Assembly: GCA_963726715.1 (NCBI GenBank)
Contig: CAVSDF010000005.1
Coordinates: 62,001 to 126,000, forward strand
Source: CAVSDF01 sp963726715
GTDB lineage: Bacteria > Bacteroidota > Rhodothermia > Rhodothermales > BA12
Direction of reading: 5' to 3'
DNA: 64,000 nt
This document shows, in pieces, positions 57,524 to 64,000 of this stretch. The notes under the pieces are model-generated. The model saw only the letters and a program-made list of their open reading frames with translations. It made no database searches and was not told the DNA's origin. Every line of letters begins with the position of its first letter. The stretch's first letter is position 1. A program made the translations under genes and the position numbers.

Positions 57524-57777
57524 CGTGTGGGGGATCGGGGAAAGATCGTGGACGGCGCCGCGCTGGAAGCCGAAGGGCGCAGGTGTGACGGTCTCGCAAG
57601 ACGGTCAGCGTTGCCAAGGTACAGGGTAGCGGCGGCCCACGCCCACCGGCACGCACCGTCGACCGGTCGTTTCGCCGCGCCACCGGGACGGATCGCCGCC
57701 GGAACGCGCCCCCGACGCTTTGCCATCGGCTATCTTAACGGTTCTGCAACCTCGATTTCTCCCGACCTCCGCTCCCG
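57524..57777. other. Divergent promoter region
   Basis: Spacer between the endonuclease gene (minus) and the TolB-like gene (plus). GCTTTGCCATCGGCTATCTT at about 57718-57737 followed by AACGG is the AT-richest spot and lies about 40 bases before the ATG at 57778; a -7 type element TATCTT is possible. Confidence 0.4.
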
Positions 57778-58806
57778 ATGCTCCGTTTCTCCCTTTCCAG
57801 CCGTCTCGGCGCGACCGCTGCCGCGCCTGCGGCGATGGCGCGCGTCGGCGCGGCCGGGCTTGCCGCCGTCCTCGCGTGCGGCGCGTTCGTGGCGCCCGTG
57901 TCGGCGCAGACGCTGCGCGCGGCAGGCGCTCCGGCGCCCGTGCTGCCCGAAGGCTTCGCCCACGCCGTCTACGCCCCCGGCGGCGCCCACCTCGCCTTCA
58001 CGACCCCGGCCTACGAAGGTCTCTGGGTGCGCGACGAAGCCTCCGGCCGCGTCCGCCAGGTCTCCGACGCCCCGGCGGCGGGCTTCGGCTTCGCATGGTC
58101 GCCCGACGGCACCGCCCTCGCCGTCCGCGCCGCCCGCTTCGACGCGCGCGGCGGCCGCACCGACGCCGTCCTGATGCTCGGCGTCGACGGCGAGCGGACG
58201 GTCCTCGCGGACTACGCCCCCGGCGTCAGCGCCACGCCGCGCTGGTCGGCAGACGGCGCAGCGGTCGAGATCGCACGCCCGAACGCCGCCGCCGCGCGCT
58301 TCGAGACGGGCCGCGCCCCCGTTCTCGCGCCCGCCTCTGCGCCTCGTGGCGCCGCCGCCCTCGCCATCGGCGCCGGGGCCTCGCTCGCGGCCACGACCGA
58401 CGGCGCCTCCGCCGCGCCTCGCCTCGCCGGTCTGCCCACCGACGCACCGATCCTCGCCGCCGCCGTCTCGCCGTCCGGCGACCGCACGGCGGTGCAGGTG
58501 ATGGGCTACGGCCTGTTTCTGGTGATGGCGAGCGGCGAGGTGATTCCTCTCGGCGCAGGCTCCGCGCCCGCGTGGAGCCCCGACGGGCGCCACCTCGCCT
58601 TCATGGTGACGACCGACGACGGCTACGACATCACCGGCGCCGACCTCCACGTCGCCCGCGCCGACGGCGGCGAGCGCTGGCCGCTCACCACCACGCGCGC
58701 CGTGCGCGAGATGAACCCCACGTGGTCGCCCGACGGCCGCGCGCTCCTCTACGACGACCTCGGCGCCGCGCGCGTCATGCGCCTGCCCCTGACCGAGACC
58801 CGCTGA
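57778..58806 (+). CDS. TolB-like/PD40 beta-propeller exported protein
   Basis: 342 residues with a signal peptide (VGAAGLAAVLACGAFVAPVSAQ, ending near residue 44) and PD40-type repeats, of which the motif FAWSPDGTALAVRA, PAWSPDGRHLAFM and PTWSPDGRALLYDD are the clearest. The repeats would form a six-bladed TolB-like propeller in the periplasm. The middle third (residues 150-215) is Ala-rich and divergent. Its TGA overlaps the ATG of the amidase gene, so the two are translationally coupled. This pairing suggests a role with cell-wall turnover or outer-membrane integrity, which is inference. Confidence 0.75.
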   Translation: MLRFSLSSRLGATAAAPAAMARVGAAGLAAVLACGAFVAPVSAQTLRAAGAPAPVLPEGFAHAVYAPGGAHLAFTTPAYEGLWVRDEASGRVRQVSDAPAAGFGFAWSPDGTALAVRAARFDARGGRTDAVLMLGVDGERTVLADYAPGVSATPRWSADGAAVEIARPNAAAARFETGRAPVLAPASAPRGAAALAIGAGASLAATTDGASAAPRLAGLPTDAPILAAAVSPSGDRTAVQVMGYGLFLVMASGEVIPLGAGSAPAWSPDGRHLAFMVTTDDGYDITGADLHVARADGGERWPLTTTRAVREMNPTWSPDGRALLYDDLGAARVMRLPLTETR

Positions 58807-61535
58807 TGCCGACCCCGACGCTCCCACTCCCGCCGACCGGCTCCTCCTCCCTCTCGATGTCCGCGCTTCCGATGTCTGCGACTCCGATGTCCACATTCCG
58901 CCGCCTCGTCCGCGCCGCGACGCCCGCCGCGCTCGGCGTGGCCGCGCTCGCCGCGTCTGTCGCTCCGCTCTCCACCGCCACCGCGCAGCCCATCACCGGC
59001 CTCTCGAATTGGTCGGTCGTCATCGACCCCGGCCACGGCGGCGGCGCGGGCTGTGGCACCGGCACGAGCGGCTGCGAGAACACCGGCGTCTTCGGCTACT
59101 CGGAGACCGAAAAGGTGCTCGGCGTCGGCCTCGAACTGCGCGCGCTCCTCACCGGCACCACCGACATCGCCAACGTGTGGATGACGCGCACGTCGAACCT
59201 GGTGAACCCCAGCCTCGCCGACCGCGTCACGTTCGCCAACCAGACCGGCGCGGCCTATTTCCACGCCGTCCACTCGAACGCCGCCGACGCATCCGCGCGG
59301 AGCCTCTTCGTGCTCTGGCCGCAGACGCCGACCGGCGAGGAGCCGCCTGCCGCCGGTGGGCGCCGCATGGCGACGACGATGGGGCCGCTGCTCGGGCGCT
59401 CGATGCGCGTGCCGCTCTCGAACAACGGCGCCTGGGGCGAGTGCGATTTCTACGGCGCGAGCACCTGCCGCAGCCTCGGCTCGGCGCCCAAGGCCTCGCG
59501 CAACTACGTGCAGAGCTTCACGACGATGCCGTCGACGCTCTCGGAGGCCGGTTTCCACACCAACCCGACGCAGAACCAGCTCAACATGAGCGCCGAGTGG
59601 AAGCACATGGAGGCGCGGACGATGTTCTACGCCATGCTCCGCTACCGCGACGTCGCTCGGCCCGCCGCGCGCATCCTGATGGGTGTCGTGCAGGACGCCG
59701 AACTCGGCACCGCCATCAACGGGGCCATCGCCGAGGCGTCGGGCGTGCGCGACACGACCGACACGTACGCGGGCCTCTTCAAGCGCTTCACGACCGATCC
59801 CGACCTGCTCCGCAACGGGTTCTACTACCTCGAGAACCTCCCGGCGGGCAGCCAGACCCTCCGCGTGCGCGCGGCCGGCTACGAGCCGCTCGACCTCACC
59901 GTCGCGCCGGTCGATACGTTCTTCACCATCCGCGACGTGAACATCGTCTCCTCGGCGCCCGTCACGGTGGCGACGACGATCCCGACGGCGGGGCAGACGA
60001 ACGTGCGCGTCGTCGATCCCATCACCGTCAACTTCTCGCGGCCCGTCGTGCGCGCGAGCGCCGAGGCGGCCTTCTCGCTCACCCCGACGAGTGGCGGCGC
60101 GGCCATCGCCGGCGTCTTCCAGTGGACCGCCGACAACCGCCGCCTCACCTTCACGCCCACGGCGCCGCTGACGGCCTTCACGTCGTACACCGTCCGCATC
60201 GCGGGCACCGCCGCCTCGCCCTACGGCTACACGCTCGACGGCGACGGCAACGGCACGGCGACCGGCGCCGCCGACGGGTTCTCTCGCGTCTACACGACCG
60301 GCGCCCAGGACGTGCTCGCGCCCCGCGTCGTCGCCGCCTTCCCCGGGCCCAACGCGACCGGCCTCGAGCAGCGCCCCCTCTTCACCGTCACCTACGACGA
60401 ACTCATCGCCCCGGCGACGTTCTCGGCGTCGAAGGTGACGCTCGTGCGCACGAGCGACCAGACGGCCATCCCGGTCTCGGTGACGCTCGTGCAGGAGCGC
60501 GGGCAGAGCATCCTCCACATCGTGCCGCAGCGCCCGCTGATGGCCGACGCCTTCCACCAGCTCGTCGTCGCACCCGGCATGGCCGACGAGTTCGGCAACG
60601 CATCGACGGCCGAGGTGCGCCTGACGTACCGCGTCGGCGCGACCGGCTCGGTCTACACGCCGATCGACAATTTCGACACTGACTTCACGGTCAACTGGTG
60701 GCAGCCGACGCAGTCCGGCTCGACGACCGCCACCGACGTCAACGCCGACTCGACGCGCATCATCCGCTCGACGAGCGTCGGCAACCCGCTCACCGGCACG
60801 GCCGGCGCGATGGAGTTGCGTTTCGGGTGGACCGCGAGCGCCTCGTCCTCGTCGCTCATCCGCGAGTACCTCAACGCCGGCACGCCCTTCAACACCGCCT
60901 TCGACTCGACCTCGACGCTCGAAACGTACATCTACGGCGACGGCAGCGGCGTGCTCTTCCGCTTCTCGGTCGACGACAAGTGCGGCCCGGCGCACGGCTC
61001 ATCCGGCTCGGGGTGTGCAGGCAACGAGGTCAACGAGTGGACGGCGGTGACGTGGAAGGGCTGGCGCCGCGTGACGTGGAAGCTCGGCGCGGGCACCACC
61101 GCCCGCTGGCTCGGCACCGCCGACGGCATCGTCGACGGGCGCGCTTACGTCGACTCGTACCAGCTCGGCTACGCGGCCGGCTCGGCGACGTTTGGGCGCC
61201 TGTACTTCGACGATCTCCGCACCGTCAAGGCGACGACTGCGACCGGCGCTGAGAGCGTGCCCGGCGCCGCAGGCGTCCTCGCGCTCGACGCCGTCGCCCC
61301 GAACCCCGTGCGCGGGCAGTCCGACGTGCGCTTCACGCTTCCCGCCGCCGGGCCGGTGCGCGTGAGCGTCTACGACGCGATCGGCCGCCACGTCGCGACG
61401 CTCCTCGAGGGCACGCTCGACGCGGGCACGCACGAGACGCGCCTCGACGCCGAGACGCTCGCCCCCGGCGTCTACCTGATCCGCCTCGACGCCGGATCGG
61501 AGAGCCGCACCACGCGGGCCGTCGTCGTCCGCTGA
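58806..61535 (+). CDS. Secreted N-acetylmuramoyl-L-alanine amidase with T9SS tail
   Basis: A 909-residue protein. After a leader ending TATAQ, residues 65-275 are an Amidase_3 domain: WSVVIDPGHGG (zinc His), YSETEKVLGVGLELRALL (zinc Glu), YFHAVHSNAAD (zinc His) and STLSEAGFHTNP (catalytic Glu). Then come a carboxypeptidase-regulatory-like domain (about 285-385), two Ig-like Big_5 domains (VRVVDPITVNFSRPVVRASA, LEQRPLFTVTYDELIAPATF), a jelly-roll domain (SLIREYLNAGTPFNTAFDST) and a T9SS tail (VSVYDAIGRHVATLLEG, LAPGVYLIRL). ATG at 58806 overlaps the previous stop; ATG at 58887 would give a more normal signal peptide. It should cleave peptidoglycan stem peptides outside the cell. Confidence 0.85.
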   Translation: MPTPTLPLPPTGSSSLSMSALPMSATPMSTFRRLVRAATPAALGVAALAASVAPLSTATAQPITGLSNWSVVIDPGHGGGAGCGTGTSGCENTGVFGYSETEKVLGVGLELRALLTGTTDIANVWMTRTSNLVNPSLADRVTFANQTGAAYFHAVHSNAADASARSLFVLWPQTPTGEEPPAAGGRRMATTMGPLLGRSMRVPLSNNGAWGECDFYGASTCRSLGSAPKASRNYVQSFTTMPSTLSEAGFHTNPTQNQLNMSAEWKHMEARTMFYAMLRYRDVARPAARILMGVVQDAELGTAINGAIAEASGVRDTTDTYAGLFKRFTTDPDLLRNGFYYLENLPAGSQTLRVRAAGYEPLDLTVAPVDTFFTIRDVNIVSSAPVTVATTIPTAGQTNVRVVDPITVNFSRPVVRASAEAAFSLTPTSGGAAIAGVFQWTADNRRLTFTPTAPLTAFTSYTVRIAGTAASPYGYTLDGDGNGTATGAADGFSRVYTTGAQDVLAPRVVAAFPGPNATGLEQRPLFTVTYDELIAPATFSASKVTLVRTSDQTAIPVSVTLVQERGQSILHIVPQRPLMADAFHQLVVAPGMADEFGNASTAEVRLTYRVGATGSVYTPIDNFDTDFTVNWWQPTQSGSTTATDVNADSTRIIRSTSVGNPLTGTAGAMELRFGWTASASSSSLIREYLNAGTPFNTAFDSTSTLETYIYGDGSGVLFRFSVDDKCGPAHGSSGSGCAGNEVNEWTAVTWKGWRRVTWKLGAGTTARWLGTADGIVDGRAYVDSYQLGYAAGSATFGRLYFDDLRTVKATTATGAESVPGAAGVLALDAVAPNPVRGQSDVRFTLPAAGPVRVSVYDAIGRHVATLLEGTLDAGTHETRLDAETLAPGVYLIRLDAGSESRTTRAVVVR

Positions 61536-61616
61536 CGCGCCGCATCCCGATACGCGGGCGCCGTACCTTCCGGGGTGCGGCGCCCGCGCGCGTTTCCGGC
61601 GTGCCGGTGTCCCTCC

Positions 61617-61701
61617 GCCGGGTTGGTGAAATGGTAGACACAGCGGACTTAAAATCCGCTGGGGGGCAACCCCCGTACGGGTTCGAGCCCCGTACCCGGC
61701 A
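61617..61701 (+). tRNA. tRNA-Leu (anticodon TAA)
   Basis: An 85-base class II tRNA. Acceptor GCCGGGT pairs with ACCCGGC, discriminator A. D arm GGTGAAATGGTAGACAC. Anticodon stem GCGGA/TCCGC with loop CTTAAAA, anticodon TAA. Variable arm TGGGGGGCAACCCCCGT, T arm ACGGG-TTCGAGC-CCCGT. CCA is not encoded. Confidence 0.95.
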
Positions 61702-61976
61702 CTGCGCATAGACGACCGACGATGAAGGAGGCAGGCGCAATCCGTCCGGCGCGCGGCTGCCCGACGGGTGCGCCTCGATGCCGCTGCGCTGCGGAGGCGA
61801 TGGGCAATCGAGCGTGCTGCGCAATCGAGCGCGCACCCCAACTTTGGAGTCCGGCGTCCGTGGAAGCGGTCTCCGGGAAGCGAGAGGTCCCCACCCTCCG
61901 ATCTTCCACCCAGGCCGTGCGCTGCGGCACGGGGTCCGGCGACCCCTTCCATTCACTGTTTGTATTCCTACGACGA
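61702..61976. other. Spacer downstream of tRNA-Leu
   Basis: No gene is supported; a frame in phase with the next gene is open but lacks family resemblance. ATTCACTGTTTGTATTCC at about 61951-61968, just before the S41 start, is relatively AT-rich and may hold promoter elements. Confidence 0.4.
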
Positions 61977-63431
61977 ATGCTTCGTTCTCTGCGCCTCATT
62001 GCTCTGCTCGCGGCGGGGTCCACCCTTGCGGGCTGCGCGTCCTCATCTGCATCCCGTTCTGCGAGCGGCACGGTCGTTTCCGGAGTTCCCACCGGTCAGT
62101 GGCTCGTCACGGCCCGCATCCTGTCGTTCCAGGGCGAGCGCCGCCTCATCGACGTTCCGATCGTCATGACCGTGAGCGCCAAGGGGCAGCGGTTCGAGGC
62201 GTCGTCTCCGTCGGCCGTGCTGAAGGACGCCGTCGGGGGGGGGCGCAACCTGATGCTCGCGCGCCTGCTCAAGCCGTCTGCCGTTCGAGGGGGCGGGCTC
62301 ATCCACCTCCAGAACGGCCGGGTCGCGGGCGACAGCGTCCACGCGACGCTCGTGCTGCCGAGCCTCGCCGCGCCGACGCTCGCCGCGCGCCGCGTCGGCG
62401 ATCGGATCGAGGGCACGCTGACGTGGCGCGGGCGGCCCTACGGCACCCTGACCGCCGTCCCGTACACCGGTTCGGCCCCGCTGCGCGACTACCCGGCCAT
62501 CGCGCGGGCCATCGAGGACACGATGCGGGCGCGCTACTACCGACCCGCCGACCTCGACACGCCGCGCTGGCGGGCCTTCTTCTCCCGCCTCCGCGACCGC
62601 ATGGCGCGCGTCCGCGACGACGGCGATGCCCTGCTGACCGCCCGCACGCTGATGGCGCCGATGAACACGTCGCACCTGCTGCTCGACGGGCGGACCTCGA
62701 CCGAGGCCGTGCCTGCGGCCACGCAGGCGGCCGTGACCGCCGTGCCTCCGTCGCTCGGCCTGTCCGAACCCCGTCCGGGCGTCGCGGTGCTCCGCGCCCG
62801 CCGCTTCCCCGACACGCTCACGGCCGACTCGGTGCGCGTCATGTTCGAACGCATCGAGGCGATGGGCGCGCGCGACCTCATCGTGGACCTGCGCGGCAAC
62901 GGCGGCGGCTGGTTCGTGTCGCTCGCCATCGCCAGCCACCTGCTCGACCGCGATGTGCCCGCCGGGTTCTCGGTCGGGCGCCGTTGGTGGGACACGCACA
63001 CCGCCCTGCCGACGCCCGCCGAGAGAGCCGCGCTGCCCCCGCTCGACACCTACGACCTCGGCAACTACTTTCGCACGATCCGCGCGACCGGCGCGATGCG
63101 GGCAACCGTCCGCCCGTCGCTGCCGCACTTCACCGGCCGCGTCGTCGTCCTCATCGACGGCAACGTGGCGAGCGCCGCCGAGCCGCTCGCCGATGTGCTC
63201 AAGTCCACAGGCCGGGCGACGCTCATCGGCGAGACGACGGCGGGCGCCGTCCTCTCGGCCGTCTACACGACGCTGCCCGGCGGGTGGGGCTTCTACCTCC
63301 CGGAGGCCACGTACTACAACGCGGCGGGCGTCGAGCTGGAGCGCCGCGGTGTCGCGCCGGACATCGCCGTGCCGTCGGTGGCGGCGATGGACCGCGCGCT
63401 GGCGTTCCTGTCGGCTCCGGTTTCGAAGTAA
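61977..63431 (+). CDS. S41-family peptidase lipoprotein
   Basis: A 484-residue lipoprotein: LRLIALLAAGSTLAGCASS gives a lipobox LAGC. The N-terminal 230 residues form a beta-rich domain (VPTGQWLVTARILSFQGERR, EGTLTWRGRPYGTLTAVPYT). The C-terminal half is a C-terminal-processing-peptidase (tail-specific) core: LIVDLRGNGGGWFVSLAI, VVVLIDGNVASAAEPLADVL with the nucleophile Ser in ASAAE, and IGETTAGAVLSAVYTTLPGG. No PDZ domain is visible. ATG at 61977 begins the signal peptide; the frame is open upstream. Substrate unknown. Confidence 0.8.
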   Translation: MLRSLRLIALLAAGSTLAGCASSSASRSASGTVVSGVPTGQWLVTARILSFQGERRLIDVPIVMTVSAKGQRFEASSPSAVLKDAVGGGRNLMLARLLKPSAVRGGGLIHLQNGRVAGDSVHATLVLPSLAAPTLAARRVGDRIEGTLTWRGRPYGTLTAVPYTGSAPLRDYPAIARAIEDTMRARYYRPADLDTPRWRAFFSRLRDRMARVRDDGDALLTARTLMAPMNTSHLLLDGRTSTEAVPAATQAAVTAVPPSLGLSEPRPGVAVLRARRFPDTLTADSVRVMFERIEAMGARDLIVDLRGNGGGWFVSLAIASHLLDRDVPAGFSVGRRWWDTHTALPTPAERAALPPLDTYDLGNYFRTIRATGAMRATVRPSLPHFTGRVVVLIDGNVASAAEPLADVLKSTGRATLIGETTAGAVLSAVYTTLPGGWGFYLPEATYYNAAGVELERRGVAPDIAVPSVAAMDRALAFLSAPVSK

Positions 63432-63575
63432 ACGGCTGCGTCTCGACCCTTCGATTCCGCAGCGGTGGGAGCACGGCCGTGTCAGGCGTCCGGCGATGGC
63501 CCTGTCCATCGCCGACCCATCCCCACGTTGCGAACGGGCGCACACCGCCCGCGAGGCGCGCCGGGGGCCGAGAGG

Positions 63576-64000
63576 GTGCGCCGTACCTTCACGGACACCC
63601 TGCCCCCGTCTGATGTCTGCCGTTCTTCGTCCGATTCGCCGCGCCGCGCCGCCGCCCTCGCCCTTGTCGCCGTCCCGCTCCTCGCCCTCGCGGCCCCGTC
63701 GGCGCGGGCGCAGGGCGTGGCGCTGCCGGTCGTCCCGCCCCTCGCCGCGCCCGAGGGCGTGACGTACGACCCGGCGATCCCGACGCCTGAGGCGGTGCTC
63801 GGCGTGCCCTCGGCATGCGCCACGCCCGCCCGGACGAACTCGTCCGCTACGTCGAGATGCATCGCCGCCGCGCGCTGACCGGATCCCGTGATCGAGGTAC
63901 GGGCAGCACCTACGAAGGCCGCCCGCTCATCGTCGCCATCGTGACGAGCCCGGCAGAACCACGCGCGCCTCGGCGCGATTCAGCGCCGCGCACCGCCGCC
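63576..64000 (+). CDS. M14-type zinc carboxypeptidase, 3'-partial and frame-broken
   Basis: The start of an exported metallocarboxypeptidase cut by the window end. GTG at 63576 leads to a signal peptide (ALALVAVPLLALAAPSARAQ) and YDPAIPTPEAVLG. After a -1 change near 63808 the frame reads GMRHARPDELVRYVEMHR and TYEGRPLIVAIVTSP, and after a +1 change near 63954 it continues ENHARLGAIQ. The PEAVLG / GMRH / LVRYVE / TYEGRPL / VTSPENHARL order is the N-terminal hallmark of the large M14 carboxypeptidases of this group. An alternative start is ATG at 63613 (MSAVLRPIRR) with another indel. The zinc ligands lie beyond the window. Confidence 0.72.

Overview
The window is GC-rich DNA (roughly 70 percent by eye) from what is most likely a Rhodothermota-type member of the Bacteroidota/FCB assemblage. 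The evidence is: secreted proteins ending in type IX secretion (T9SS) sorting tails; a 31-codon AURKAIP1/COX24-type basic protein typical of that group; a predicted tmRNA tag ANDYSYALAA; and start codons preceded by C-rich leaders with no Shine-Dalgarno sequence. No rRNA, transposase, prophage or CRISPR array was seen.

Layout. 1-5400: 3' part of a very large secreted T9SS protein. 5.7-8.6 kb: QorB-like reductase, an orphan protein, an SRPBCC protein and an EamA exporter. 8.9-12.4 kb: MerR-like regulator and a phosphorelay trio (PAS histidine kinase, single-domain receiver, receiver-kinase). 12.7-16.4 kb: tRNA-Pro(GGG), RodZ-like membrane protein, DNA ligase LigA. 16.7-19.6 kb: pseudouridine synthase, tmRNA, a lipoprotein and the COX24-like protein. 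20-26.5 kb: YtxH, YaaA, uridine kinase, FKBP isomerase, OsmC, two tandem porin-like proteins and a glycine-zipper stress protein. 26.6-29.7 kb: a small conserved protein and the tyrosine-catabolic pair hmgA/hpd. 29.8-35.4 kb: two lipoproteins, an AcuI/YhdH reductase, an FAD oxidoreductase and fructose-1,6-bisphosphatase. 36.0-49.7 kb: a same-strand amino-acid block ilvD-ilvB-ilvN-ilvC-leuB-leuA-leuC-leuD-thrB-thrC. 49.8-54.3 kb: orphan protein, RlmB-like methyltransferase with an RGG-rich tail, YbjN-like protein, argH. 54.6-61.5 kb: a T9SS endonuclease-I protein, then a TolB-like protein overlapping a T9SS amidase. 61.6-64 kb: tRNA-Leu(TAA), an S41 peptidase lipoprotein and the start of an M14 carboxypeptidase.

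How the genes work together. The 36-50 kb block would convert pyruvate and 2-oxobutyrate to valine, isoleucine and leucine precursors and homoserine to threonine, the source of 2-oxobutyrate via ilvA (not in the window). hpd and hmgA catalyse consecutive steps of tyrosine breakdown. The secreted nuclease, amidase and peptidases suggest a scavenging, surface-active lifestyle.

Two features dominate. First, many genes (the first protein, ligA, hpd, all of ilv/leu/thr except ilvN, and the last gene) are broken by single-base indels, nearly all +1 insertions, in sharply bounded patches, while other tens of kilobases are clean; uncorrected sequencing error is the favoured cause. Second, the spacers carry several families of dispersed palindromic repeats, often nested inside outer GT-rich/CA-rich inverted arms.
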